Source: Glaciecola sp028401415
GTDB lineage: Bacteria > Pseudomonadota > Gammaproteobacteria > Enterobacterales > Alteromonadaceae
NCBI RefSeq assembly: GCF_028401415.2
Contig: NZ_CP171821.2
Location: 2,356,001-2,420,000 of the forward strand
Reading direction: 5' to 3'
DNA: 64,000 nucleotides
The notes beneath the pieces are model-generated. The model saw only the letters and a program-made list of their open reading frames with translations, had not been told where the DNA came from and searched no databases. A program made the translations under genes and the position numbers. Below are positions 36,105 to 46,900 of the stretch, piece by piece (the first letter of the stretch is position 1; the number at the start of each line of letters is the position of its first letter).

Positions 36105-37796
36105 ATGGAATCATTTGCGCAATTAGTCGATAAACTTTACTTCACATCGAGCAACCTAGCAAAAGCGGCGTTAATCAAAGAGTATTTGGCCAATACTCCC
36201 GATCCTGACCGAGGCTGGGCAATTTCCGCCATTGCAGGAACATTAAGCTTTGATTTTTTTAAGCGCAAGTTGATTAAAGACTTAATTACCGAACGCGTTG
36301 ACCCACTATTATTTGAGCTCAGCTACGATTACGTAGGAGAGATGAGCGAAACCGTATCTCACCTATGGCAGCCACAAATAGATGATCCACCGCGTTTTGA
36401 GAATCTGCCCGCGCTACATGAAATTATTGAATGCTTTTCGCAAGGTAAGCGTGCTGATAATCGTCTATTTCTCATACGCTTATTAAACAGTATGGACGCA
36501 CCACAGCGCTGGGCTTTGTTGAAACTTGGTACCCGTGGACTACGAATTGGTGTTTCAGTTCGCTTCTTAAAAAAAGTGCTTGCGGAGTATGCTCAGCATT
36601 GCGGGCAATCTATCAGCGTAGAAGATGTTGAAAGGCTATGGCACGCCATGTCTCCACCCTATTTAGAGCTGCTAAATTATTTAGAAGGCAAAGCAGACAA
36701 ACCCGACGTTAGTAACAGCGTTACCTTCCAACCCGTCATGCTGTCTCATCCATTTGATGAGAGTGCGCTCACCAGTCTTGTTGCAAACCAATGGCAAGCT
36801 GAGTGGAAATTTGATGGTATAAGAGTTCAGCTTGTTGTTACTCAAGCGGGCAAAGCGCTTTTCAGCAGAACTGGTGACGATATCAGTGGCTCATTCCCTG
36901 AGATTCTTGAATCCTTAAACACAAATGATATACAAGGCATATTCGATGGCGAACTTGTCGCATTGAACAACGCTAGAGACAAGGTCAAGTCAGATTCCCC
37001 TGCACCAGCGGATGCCGACGTGGTCACCCAAGCTCTCAGCAACATCGAGTCGCATTTTCAAATTGCCTCTTTCAATGAGCTGCAGCAGCGCCTCAATAAA
37101 AAGAAGCCGAGCAAAAAACTCATCAATGAATATCCCACAGGCATTATTTTGTACGATGCACTTAAACTCGGGCAAAAAGACTTGCGAGAATCACGCTTAG
37201 AAGAACGTTTTAACACGCTTCAAGCTTGGCACGAAGGTCAACCATACACCCACTTGTATCTATCAAAACCCTTGGCATTCTCGACAAACGCTGAATTAGA
37301 ACAACTCAGAGAAAGCGCCTCAAGTCTTGAGCAAGGCTATATTGAAGGCCTTATGCTTAAGCGAAAAGACAGTCAATACGTATCTGGCAGGCCGAAGGGA
37401 AAGTGGTATAAGTGGAAGCGAGACCCTCGCATTATTGATACGGTAATAATGTATGCACAGCGAGGTCATGGCAAACGCTCCTCATTTTATTCCGATTTTA
37501 CCTTCGGGTGCTGGCAGGGCGATACGCTTCTGCCTGTTGGAAAAGCGTACTCAGGGTTTACAGACGCCGAGCTCAAGCAATTGGACAATTGGGTTCGTAA
37601 AAATACGATAGGTCGATTTGGCCCGGTTAAAGAGGTTAAAAAAGAGTTGGTATTTGAAGTTGCCTTTGATTCGGTGCATCACTCTAAACGGCACAAGTCG
37701 GGTGTGGCCTTGCGATTTCCGAGAATTAGCCGAATTCGTTGGGATAAGCCTGCTGCAGAAGCGGATGTATTAGATACTCTAATTGACATGATTTGA
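36105..37796 (+). CDS. ATP-dependent DNA ligase (ligase-associated repair set)
   Basis: A 563-residue ligase. An N-terminal DNA-binding domain (about 1-200) is followed by the nucleotidyltransferase core with motif I EWKFDGIRVQ, Lys235 being the residue that becomes adenylated. Motif IV is seen as EGLMLKR and motif V as KWYKWKRDP; an OB-fold domain closes the protein (about 440-560). This is a cytoplasmic second ligase besides the NAD-dependent LigA and seals nicks during repair. An acidic, charged insert at about 285-345 is longer than usual. Confidence 0.93.
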   Translation: MESFAQLVDKLYFTSSNLAKAALIKEYLANTPDPDRGWAISAIAGTLSFDFFKRKLIKDLITERVDPLLFELSYDYVGEMSETVSHLWQPQIDDPPRFENLPALHEIIECFSQGKRADNRLFLIRLLNSMDAPQRWALLKLGTRGLRIGVSVRFLKKVLAEYAQHCGQSISVEDVERLWHAMSPPYLELLNYLEGKADKPDVSNSVTFQPVMLSHPFDESALTSLVANQWQAEWKFDGIRVQLVVTQAGKALFSRTGDDISGSFPEILESLNTNDIQGIFDGELVALNNARDKVKSDSPAPADADVVTQALSNIESHFQIASFNELQQRLNKKKPSKKLINEYPTGIILYDALKLGQKDLRESRLEERFNTLQAWHEGQPYTHLYLSKPLAFSTNAELEQLRESASSLEQGYIEGLMLKRKDSQYVSGRPKGKWYKWKRDPRIIDTVIMYAQRGHGKRSSFYSDFTFGCWQGDTLLPVGKAYSGFTDAELKQLDNWVRKNTIGRFGPVKEVKKELVFEVAFDSVHHSKRHKSGVALRFPRISRIRWDKPAAEADVLDTLIDMI

Positions 37797-37922
37797 TGAG
37801 CCTCAAGTAGAAATAAACAATGATGTTCCGGGATATTGAAGTTTGAACACGTTCATCTTTTTGCAAAATGCATCGTTTTTAAGCTATTGTCCGCAACGTG
37901 CATTCATTATGCGTGGTTCTTA

Positions 37923-39581
37923 ATGCTTCTTCGTCGAAAACTTAATTTGTTAATATCAGCCGTTAGCCTAGTGGCTGCAGTGGTTATTTATGCTGTAACC
38001 ATTTGGATCTTAGATAATTTTTTAACACAAAGCGGTGCAACACAGCGACACGCTATTGCTAGCAGTATTAGCCAAGATATTGAAGTGTTTGACCGATTGT
38101 TGCTTCTCGTTGAGAAGCGCTGGGATCAAGAGCTAGCGGAATCTCTTCCGAAGCTGGCTGAAGAATTACAAGCGCTAAATCTCTCAAACAATGAAATTAA
38201 CGAGGCCTTGCTAAATAGTTTACGAAATAAATATCGCCTGTCGGACCTCCATTTAATCGATAAAAACCTGATCGTTTTTGCCAGCACGTCCAGCAGTGAA
38301 GTGGGCCTGGATATGACAGGCTATGGCGAAGATTACGAAAACAATTTACGTCAGCTAATGAACAATAATGCTTTTTTCACCCATCGTGTATCGCTATCGA
38401 CGGTCGACGGCAATTTAAAAAAATATGCCTACTATAGCGTTGAAGGAAGCGATCTTATCATCAATGGCGATTACGATTTAGCGAAGCGTCTAGCGCGCCA
38501 AAAAAATGAACAGCTCGCTGACTATCTGTTTGGTGATTATGTTAAAGAGCTAGTAGATAAATATCGTGAAATTAAACAGGTCGATTTATTTATACTCAGC
38601 CCCGTAGATCAATGGTCGCTGTTCAACCCAGGTAATAGAATAGAGGACAAAGCAGCGCGTGCACTGTTTAATGGTGAAATGATGCCTGCGGATGACACGA
38701 ATATACTCATGGAGCATGTGGATTTGCAGTCTTATCGGCAGGTCGGCTTTAAAGCATTTCTCAAAATAGAGTTTGACACTTCACTCTTAGCGCAAACTAA
38801 AAGTAACTTAAAACTCATTTTGTTTTCAGTTGCAATGGCCATTGTGATAGTGACCACTTTGATCTTGCGTTTTATTTCTCAGCGTTTAGTCGTCGATCGA
38901 TTTACCAACTTACTGCACCAACTGCGCCAAAAACAAGCAGGAACATCAGAAAGAATAGAGATGTCAGGTAAGGATGAGCTAGCCATTTTGAGCCACGAAA
39001 TCAATGAAATGATGGATCGTATCAAACGCGAAGAAGAAATGAATATTTGGCTTACCGGCATTTCTCAGAAAGATAGTCTGACAGAGCTAGCGAATCGGCG
39101 TTGGTTTGATGAAAAATTCGAATTTGAATACAGCAGGGCAAAGCTCGCTCAAAGCAACTTAAGTTTAATCATGATTGATATTGATCATTTCAAAGAATAT
39201 AACGACGAGTACGGTCATTTAAAAGGTGACGATTGCCTGCGCACTGTTGCCAGTACAATTGCCCGAAGTTTATCTCGTCCCACCGATGAAGTCGCTCGCT
39301 TTGGCGGTGAAGAATTCATATGTCTGCTTCCTAATACAGATATACACGGCGCTCAAAAACTAGCAGAGGAGATGCGCTCGTCGGTTGAACACTTACAGTT
39401 AGACCATGCGAGTTCACGGGTCGCAAAGCACGTAACAATAAGTGCTGGTTGTTTTACGTATAACGGTACTAAAGAACTTAGCGCTAAAGATGTGCTTAGA
39501 GAAGTCGACGAGCGTTTATATACCGCAAAGCGCAAGGGAAGAAACTGCGTCGTTGCGCATAGCGAGCAAGGTCGTTCCTAG
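37923..39581 (+). CDS. Membrane diguanylate cyclase with periplasmic sensor and HAMP
   Basis: I start at ATG 37923; a TTG at 37836 would add 29 residues but has no better ribosome site. Two membrane helices (about 10-32 and 300-322) flank a periplasmic sensor of about 265 residues that looks cache-like. A HAMP linker follows and then a GGDEF domain with RFGGEEF and an RPTD inhibitory site five residues before it. It should make c-di-GMP and be feedback-inhibited. Signal unknown. Its 3' end lies in a 113-bp repeat that recurs at 48903. Confidence 0.88.
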   Translation: MLLRRKLNLLISAVSLVAAVVIYAVTIWILDNFLTQSGATQRHAIASSISQDIEVFDRLLLLVEKRWDQELAESLPKLAEELQALNLSNNEINEALLNSLRNKYRLSDLHLIDKNLIVFASTSSSEVGLDMTGYGEDYENNLRQLMNNNAFFTHRVSLSTVDGNLKKYAYYSVEGSDLIINGDYDLAKRLARQKNEQLADYLFGDYVKELVDKYREIKQVDLFILSPVDQWSLFNPGNRIEDKAARALFNGEMMPADDTNILMEHVDLQSYRQVGFKAFLKIEFDTSLLAQTKSNLKLILFSVAMAIVIVTTLILRFISQRLVVDRFTNLLHQLRQKQAGTSERIEMSGKDELAILSHEINEMMDRIKREEEMNIWLTGISQKDSLTELANRRWFDEKFEFEYSRAKLAQSNLSLIMIDIDHFKEYNDEYGHLKGDDCLRTVASTIARSLSRPTDEVARFGGEEFICLLPNTDIHGAQKLAEEMRSSVEHLQLDHASSRVAKHVTISAGCFTYNGTKELSAKDVLREVDERLYTAKRKGRNCVVAHSEQGRS

Positions 39582-39608
39582 GTCCCCCGCTTATCGATTC
39601 TGGTGAAT
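39496..39608 (+). repeat. 113-bp direct repeat, left copy
   Basis: Aligns without gaps to 48903-49015 (offset 9407, four mismatches). It contains the last 28 or so codons of the diguanylate cyclase and, on the minus strand, the final codons IHQNR and stop of a DUF4097-type gene, whose intact version ends IHQSR at 48998. The repeat thus represents a convergent junction of these two genes and marks the left edge of the inserted mosaic. Confidence 0.88.
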
Positions 39609-39628
39609 TATAGAAGTAGAATTGATTG

Positions 39629-39665
39629 AGCCTTCACATCTTTGCATGCTGAAGGCTTTTTTTTT
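39629..39665 (+). terminator. Intrinsic terminator
   Basis: Stem AGCCTTCA/TGAAGGCT with a 13-base loop, followed by eight or nine T. It lies 48 bases after the diguanylate cyclase stop and just outside the 113-bp repeat. Confidence 0.8.
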
Positions 39666-39802
39666 CCTTTTTCTTCTTTAATCGTAGTTAATTAAAACCA
39701 ATTTCAAACATCGCGACTTCGTTATTAGAATTTATAAACAATTTAGCTAAGTCTTGCACGCGCGCTGCACTTTGTGCGCTTATTACGCAGCTAAAAAATT
39801 AT

Positions 39803-40408
39803 TTACCCGTCGCTTTTCGCTAAAACCTTATCAATCTGAGCAAGCAAGTATTGCTTAGCGTAGCGTGCATGCAGCTCTCTTTTTTCTTTCCATGACGCCT
39901 CAAGCGCTTCTTTAGTATGACCTTTACCTTTCATCATTCTGAAGAAGTTCACACGCTGTAAAGTGTCAGGAGAGCTAAATGAATCATCTGTTTTTCTTCT
40001 TTCATACTCTTGCTGCCAGTAGTTTGCAAACTCTTCATAGCTTGGATATTCGCCGCTTTTCCATTTGTCTTTTATCCAATCCATGCCGTAGCTTTTGAAA
40101 GAAAAATGCGGGCCAATCATGTTTTTAAATAAAGCTCTATATTTCTTATTATTACTATAAACACCAGGGATGATGTATTGGTTCGGATCGTAATCGACTT
40201 TGATTTTTGAAAGTGCAACAGCCGAAAGTCTTGGTAAACACGAAGTCTTTGCAGAACTCGATGTCTGTTCTTTGGTATTTGGCTCAATAAAATGGAGCAA
40301 AGTATTTATCAGCGTTTGCTTGCTACCCTTTGGTGACAAAGCTGCTTTTTGCGCGAGCGCTTTTAGTTCTGGGACTTTAAGAAAATAGATAGAAGAAGCA
40401 ATTTGCAT
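39803..40408 (-). CDS. SAP-domain protein, DUF6434-like
   Basis: A 201-residue protein. Residues about 8-45 (FLKVPELKALAQKAALSPKGSKQTLINTLL) fit a SAP motif, a helix-extension-helix that binds DNA. The C-terminal 120 residues, with GPHFSFKSYGMDWIKDKW and YPSYEEFANYWQQEYERRK, resemble DUF6434, a domain of unknown role often joined to SAP. It is the first gene inside the mosaic bounded by the 113-bp repeats. No signal peptide. Confidence 0.65.
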   Translation of the reverse strand: MQIASSIYFLKVPELKALAQKAALSPKGSKQTLINTLLHFIEPNTKEQTSSSAKTSCLPRLSAVALSKIKVDYDPNQYIIPGVYSNNKKYRALFKNMIGPHFSFKSYGMDWIKDKWKSGEYPSYEEFANYWQQEYERRKTDDSFSSPDTLQRVNFFRMMKGKGHTKEALEASWKEKRELHARYAKQYLLAQIDKVLAKSDG

Positions 40409-40777
40409 AAGTGCTTAGGCTCTTTTTTATTATTTTTATTTTTCATCATGCCTAAAAGATCAAAACAATTAAAAACGTTCAGCTAGCCAAGCATTTTTTG
40501 AATAGGAGTTTCGTTTCTCTAAAATCTATGCTGATGGCGAGAACGTGTCATTTAATAATGTTTAGCCTCGTATTCTATTGTTCTGTTTCAAGATGGAGCC
40601 ACAAGCTGTTTGCACTATAATTAAACGCGTTAAACATGCAACTTTCAAAAATTGTCGTCGCATTGTGTTTTGTATGAATTAATTTTTGTAGTTAGCTCCC
40701 GTCAAATCAATAGAAACTAAATAAGCCTGCTTTAAACCACAAAGTCGTCAGTCAAAAGCACTGATAGGAAATAGTGA
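40409..40777. other. Gene-free stretch inside the mosaic
   Basis: 369 bases, AT-rich. I find no credible open frame, hairpin or repeat. It contains the upstream region of the SAP gene. Confidence 0.5.
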
Positions 40778-41134
40778 TTAGGTAGCAGACATGTTCGCTT
40801 TAACCAAGGAGCCGCACCACCCTTTTACATTATCATCACACTGTGCTTCGAATTTATGAATTATATTTTTTGGTAATCTAAGTCTTTCTAGAAGCATCTT
40901 GAGCGGCTTGTCTCGTGGAACTTTCAGCCCTACCTTACCTTCTCCCTCCTTATCGAAGAAGAGCGAGGGAACAACATGAAGGGTAGTATCGTCTAAACTC
41001 ATCTTTTTATTAAAAGTAAATTCATTGCCCGATTTAGTCCTGATAATCACAAATTGAGGATTGCCAAGCCGATTGAAGAAAAAATAATCTATCTGCAAAA
41101 ACACTATCACTTCAGTCCAGACATGATTGTTTGG
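40778..41134 (-). pseudogene. 5'-truncated gene of unknown function, cut by an IS91 remnant
   Basis: An open frame of at least 110 residues can be read from the GTG at 41110, but it continues upstream in phase (HVWTEVIVFLQID) until a stop at 41135-41137, exactly where the IS91-derived sequence starts (41136). No start with a ribosome site is seen. The N-terminal part of the protein therefore seems to have been removed when the mobile sequence arrived. The remainder has basic, beta-rich sequence (FVIIRTKSGNEFTFNKKMS...) and no motif I recognise. Confidence 0.55.
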
Positions 41135-41135
41135 C

Positions 41136-41582
41136 TACGCAGTGTGAGCACTGCACAAAACACAATGTCAAAATCATTGCTTGCATCGCGGATCTACTTA
41201 TGATCAATAAGATCATCGACCATCTCGATAAGATAGCCTCGCCAATTACTACATCGTTACCATCACTGTTACCGCCACTCCGCGCCCCGCCAGTAACAAC
41301 ATTTGATGATAACCAAACGATCCAGCGACATGTCGACTGGGCTGCGCGCGGTCACCGTAGCCTAATCTATCGAATCTGCATCCACGCTGACAATTAAGGC
41401 TTGTTCGGCGCCCCTTCATCTATTCGTTTTCAAAATTTCCTGTACCAGCAGTCAGGTGAACCCGATTACCACTTCACGTTACGCACTCAATTCAACCTCA
41501 AAAGGCATCGATTGGTGACAGAATCGCACTCAAGTGATACCGTTATGAAGTATTGGTGAAGTAGTTAATCCTTCTTATACTC
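41136..41582 (+). mobile_element. IS91-family remnant A (transposase C-terminus and 3' end)
   Basis: Encodes QCEHCTKHNVKIIACIADLL, the C-terminal Cys-pair region of IS91/IS801-type transposases (here as a fragment of about 60 residues), followed by about 250 non-coding bases. The stretch is almost identical (about nine mismatches, no gaps, offset 6414) to 47550-47996. The catalytic Y2/HUH part is missing, so this copy cannot move by itself. Confidence 0.85.
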
Positions 41583-41619
41583 TTATCGACATGTCTTTGA
41601 TTTTTATGAATTCACTTTA

Positions 41620-43770
41620 TTACTGATGAAGCTGCTGAATAATGGAATCAGCCCGTGATATCATTTCGATGTCGACACCCGCGTAGTCTACGGTAGACAG
41701 AATTAAACGTTCTCGACTGGTATCAAAAGCCAGTGGCATTCCAGAAGGAAATGTTCGCAGCGGTGCTTTCGCTATTGTAGATACTTCTTTGTCAGTCAGA
41801 TTGAGTTTATTAATTTGTTCGTGCTCAGAATAGCGCTGTAAAAAATAAATACTATTTCCCACTTTCGTCCAGCTTGATGAGCTGGCCAGCGTTTTTCCCG
41901 CTAACAAAACTTGTGGCGTAGCTTCTCGTGAAGAAAGCGAAGCCTGATAAAGCGCCTTTGTATGATCACTAAACCAAATTGTCTCACCATCATCGCTTAT
42001 CGTAATCGCACCGTTTGAGTGCTGGCTTAATTTTTCAACATGATTAGTCTCCAAATTAATGGCAAAGTAACCGTCTGATTGAATGCCGATTGCGTCTGTG
42101 AATGTTGCTGAGCTGAGTATTTTTGTCCCGTCCGAAGACCAATTGGGGACAAACAAATTGCTTAAAGCATCGACATTTATTATATCAATTGCCTTCGTTC
42201 TAACGTCGAGAATAGCAATAGATGTTTCTGAGGAGGCCGATTTACGTAGCAAAAACGCAATTTGATCTCCTGAAGGAGACCACTTAGGGAAAAAAATGTT
42301 ACTTTGCAAATTGGTGAGCTGGGCGGCATCGCTACCATCAATCTTGCTCATCCAAAGCTCTCGCTCACCCGATTCGTTACTAATGAAAGCCATACGCTCA
42401 GAGCGACTATCGACAGTTGGGTAACTGTATGAAAACTCAGATTGCAAAACGGGAAAGGGTAAGGCGTTAACTTCAGCTGTGGCATCTAATGCAGCAATAT
42501 GACTACGAGTATTGAGGTGGTGATAATAAATGGTATCACCTGATGGAGAAAAAGTCGGATAGCTGAATCCATCAATAGCTAACTCTTCCACCTCAAAAGT
42601 ATCCATATTTATTACAAAGCCGGAACGAGATTGAGAGTATTCTGCGGCAAAAACAGCGTAGTTTTGGTATGGATGCCAAGTCTTTCCTAATACATTTCGA
42701 AAGCCGGTTGTAAGACGTTTACTTTGTTTAGTTTTTCGGTCCACTAAAAACAAGTCTTCTTCGTGCAGCTGAGTGCGCCGTGTCATTAGAAATTGGCTGT
42801 CATCAGGTGAAAATACCGCATCACGATCGGAAAACTCACACTCATCTGTGCACGAAAAGCGCGCTATACGATAAGGCTGTTCGGTCAAATCCACCGTGTA
42901 AATACCAACGCTTTTTGTAAGTTCGTCAGCACCTGCATATGCCAAGGTGTTGCCGTCATTCGACAGTGCCAAAGCTGGATTAACATCTGCGCGGCAACTT
43001 GCTATTGTGTTTTGTGCTAAGGTCGTTATGTTTAGCTCCACAATGTTACAAGCGCTTAGATTCCATGCCTTTTGTACAAAAAAGATGCGTTGTCCATCTT
43101 TACTCCATACAGGCCGAGTTTCAAGATAATCGTCAAATGTAAGCTGTATCGGATCAGCATTTTGGCGCCCTAATGATTGCACATATAAATCTTGATTCTT
43201 TGTCAAAGGTCGCCAGTAATATGCTAAGAGCTCATCATTGGGCGACACTGCAGGAAACGCTTCACGTCCAGAAAGTTTAGTAACTTTGCCGTGAAAAGTA
43301 TTCTCTAAGGTGTGGCTATCTTCTAGATTGGAATGCCAAAAATCGCGCCCAAATATCAATGCAACAACGGCTGCAAACATACTCAACACCAACAAGGCTG
43401 GCCTTAATTTAAGCTTCAGTCCATTAACTGCTGGTTGCTTCATGACATGTGGTTTTTCGAGCAAATAATATCCGTTTTTCCGCACGGTTCCGATTAATTC
43501 GCCCTTTTCTGTAGTGAGGGCTTTGCGCAAATGCCAAATTGCATTAGTGAGAGCTTTTTCACCAACATAGTTGTTACCTTGCCACACTCTTTCAATTAAC
43601 GACTGTCTAGATACGACATTAGGATATGCTTGAACAAGACGTTCTAACACTTCTAGGAATTTAGGTTGTAAATGGACTGGCTGCTTATCTTTGTAAGTAA
43701 CCATACCTGTAATGAGGTCTATGCTCACCTCATTTATAAGCAAAATCCTCTCATGATGATCTGGCGACAT
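41620..43770 (-). CDS. CadC-like membrane regulator with C-terminal beta-propeller
   Basis: A 716-residue one-component regulator. An OmpR-type winged helix (about 10-110; ending VRKNGYYLLEKP) binds DNA, a single helix (about 126-144) crosses the membrane, and the periplasmic part (about 170-710) contains TolB/PD40-type propeller repeats such as GREAFPAVSPNDELLAYYW and FFPKWSPSGDQIAFL. This makes it a ToxR/CadC relative sensing a periplasmic signal. It diverges from a TonB receptor 137 bases away, which it probably controls. Both genes are framed by the IS91 remnants. Confidence 0.88.
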   Translation of the reverse strand: MSPDHHERILLINEVSIDLITGMVTYKDKQPVHLQPKFLEVLERLVQAYPNVVSRQSLIERVWQGNNYVGEKALTNAIWHLRKALTTEKGELIGTVRKNGYYLLEKPHVMKQPAVNGLKLKLRPALLVLSMFAAVVALIFGRDFWHSNLEDSHTLENTFHGKVTKLSGREAFPAVSPNDELLAYYWRPLTKNQDLYVQSLGRQNADPIQLTFDDYLETRPVWSKDGQRIFFVQKAWNLSACNIVELNITTLAQNTIASCRADVNPALALSNDGNTLAYAGADELTKSVGIYTVDLTEQPYRIARFSCTDECEFSDRDAVFSPDDSQFLMTRRTQLHEEDLFLVDRKTKQSKRLTTGFRNVLGKTWHPYQNYAVFAAEYSQSRSGFVINMDTFEVEELAIDGFSYPTFSPSGDTIYYHHLNTRSHIAALDATAEVNALPFPVLQSEFSYSYPTVDSRSERMAFISNESGERELWMSKIDGSDAAQLTNLQSNIFFPKWSPSGDQIAFLLRKSASSETSIAILDVRTKAIDIINVDALSNLFVPNWSSDGTKILSSATFTDAIGIQSDGYFAINLETNHVEKLSQHSNGAITISDDGETIWFSDHTKALYQASLSSREATPQVLLAGKTLASSSSWTKVGNSIYFLQRYSEHEQINKLNLTDKEVSTIAKAPLRTFPSGMPLAFDTSRERLILSTVDYAGVDIEMISRADSIIQQLHQ

Positions 43771-43907
43771 TCCGCTAGAGTCCTTTCAAAATAAGGCCGT
43801 AGATATTATATAGATATTAAAAGGGGAAAAAATCGATTTGTCTAGCCTTTTAAAATTACATATTAATTGAATCATCGCTACCTCGCACACTTCTGGAACG
43901 TTTTCTT

Positions 43908-46900
43908 ATGCAAGACAATACGCACGCTCACCTTAAACCTCTAACAAAATTCAAACAAAACACGCTTTCACTTGCGATTGTATCGGCACTTCTCACAAAC
44001 ATCCCCTTTGCCACAGCCCAAGACCAAGGCTCTAGTGCAGACGAAACGCTAGTTGAAAAAATAAGTGTTACGGGGTCTCGAATTAAACGGTATGAGTTTT
44101 CTCTGGCTAATCCGGTCATAGTCATTAGCAAAGAGCAGATTGAAGAACTAGGCTCGCCCGATATATCAGATGCTTTGTTAGAAATTCCAACTATTATTCC
44201 CGGAATTACAGACGACTTCTCTGGCACATCAATCAATAGCAGCGGTATACAATCAATCAACCTTAGAAACTTCGGTGACAATAGAACCCTTACTCTTATT
44301 GACGGACGACGCTCTGTGTCTGAGAGCAACAACATTAATCGTGTAAGTCAAAGCAGTATGCCAGCTAGCTTTATACAGGCAGTTGAAATAGTAACCGGTG
44401 GACGTTCGTCAGTATATGGCTCTGATGCTATCGCCGGTGTAGTAAACCTTATAACGGAAAGTGGCCAAGAGGGATTTGAGGCGGACCTATTAGCACGAAA
44501 AAGCAACGACCTCGATCGCGAGAGTCAAGCAATAGAGTTTAGTTATGGCTCTAACTTTAATAACAAAAAGGGCTATATTTTTGCAGCAATTGATTATGAT
44601 AATCGAAAAGCGTCTCGCTCTTCTGCAATACCACGTACGCTGCTTGAGGCCGACTGGGACTACAACAATGGCCGCAACTTTTTTAGCAATATGCTGGGAG
44701 AAGACATTCCAGCAAACGAAATATCGCCCGAAGAATACGGAAATAAAAGTGCTGATCCAGATGGTGGGCGCTTTGACAACGGCAGTTACTGGTACGATGA
44801 GCAAAATATGCTAAGAGAGAACTTTGTTACTGACCGGGACGGATTTGATTTTAGGTCTGCTGATACTTTTCAGTCGCCACGTGAGCGCATTAATATAGGC
44901 ATAAAAGGCACTTACTCTCTTACCGAAGATACTGAAGCATTTTTCACTTTCTTGCGTTCAAACATTAGACAAGTCAATGTTCGTGAGCCTGAGGGAGACG
45001 ATTATAATGACGTTCACCTATTAATAAACCCAGACGGCTCGGTCGACGAGAGACTGACTGCTGGTCGCATAGCACTTGACAACCCATTTGTCCCACAATT
45101 TATTAGAGACAACGAGACAAGAGACTTAAGGTGGGATCGTCGCTTTGTTGAGGTTGGACAACAGCTAAGCGACAATGATAGAACAACAACGCGAGGCTGG
45201 ATTGGATTACGGGGCTTTGTATTTAGTGATTGGGATTGGGAGACCTCGTTAGGCTACGGAAAGCATAAGCAGGTGCAGACGCGATTTAATGAAATCAATA
45301 TTGTAAATTTGCGCTTGGGCTTGGATGCAGAAGTAGCTGATGACGGCACCATACAGTGCGCCGACCCAGAAGCACGGGCCGCAGGTTGCGTGCCTGTTAA
45401 TCTTTTTGGAAGAGGTTCAATTACGGATGATGCAGCAGATTTCATTAGAGCCAATTTGTTCACGCTGTCTGAAATAGAACAGCTAAATTTTCAGGCCTAC
45501 ATGACCGGAGATCTATTGGAGCTGCCCGCAGGCCCTCTTGGGGCTGCATTTGGTGTTGAATACAGGAAAGATGAACAAGATATACAACCGGGCCCACTCA
45601 ACCGGCGCGGTGGACACTCTTCAGGACACGTACCGGCTTACACTGCGTCTATTGCAGTGGCAGAGGTCTTTGGTGAAATTAACGTGCCACTTCTTGAGGA
45701 CATTCCAGGGATTTCTTCTTTAAGCACCGATGGGTCCTTGCGTATTGCCAATTATGATATCGACAACGTTGGAACGGTGGTTAGTTTTGGCCTTGGTATT
45801 CAGTACCAGCCGGTAGATTCTGTGTTGATAAGAGCGAGCGTAAATAGAGCGCAACGTGCACCGGATTTAACCGAGTTATTTTCACCCCCAAGAGGAGATG
45901 CTGACGTAGTAACCGACATTTGCGATGGCGTGACTCTGGACTCAGCCAGTGATCCAGGTTTAGATGGTGTTATCGCGAGCAATTGTTTGAGCGAACCAGG
46001 AATCTTAGCTGCAATTAGCGACCCAGAATCGGAAACGCCTGGAGTTTTTACCCAAGAATCTCGCAACATCTCTGGTCCAAATTCGGGAAATCCAGACTTA
46101 GTTGAGGAAGAAGCCGACACATTGACGATTGGACTTGTATGGCAGAGCGAATCCATTAAAGGTCTTAACTTCTCAGTTGATTATTACGACATTGAAATTG
46201 AAAACGTAATCACTTCTTTAAGTGGTGCCGACATTTTATCCGAGTGCTATCGAGATAATCTTACCTTCGAAACTAATCCTCTGTGTGCTGATATCACACG
46301 TAACCCTGAAGATGGCCAAATAGAAAATTTAGTTAATCGCGAGTTTAATTTAGATAGCCGCCAAACGAGCGGTGTAGATTATTCTCTCGCATACGACTTT
46401 TCTTTAGATAGCATGGGAATACCCGGTGAATTTAGTATTTCTTATAACCATACTCATATCATCAAACTACTGGATATTCGTACCGATTTTGCTGAGCAAG
46501 GTTTAATTGATGAGTTGATTACCAGCGGTCGGGAATCAGAAATTGCGACAACCATAGCAGCAGATGGACAACCCCTAGATGGATTGGACATCGACAACGA
46601 CAAAGGTGAACAAGTCAGTCGCTCATTTGAAGACAGGGGTAGATTATCCCTAGCATGGTCACATAATGACTGGAGGTTATCATGGCGTACCAACTTTTAT
46701 GGTTCCAGCATTGGAAGCTATCAGCTGTTGGAAGAGTACGAAGAGGCACTTCAAGAGTTTGGGAATGAGGCAGAAGAACCACTCTTTTTATATTTTGATA
46801 GCGAAATGATTCATAATGTTACTGTAAGATACAATCTAAGATTTGGTGAGCACCGCATAAGACTCTCCGGTGGCATAAATAACGTATTTAATAATAATGG

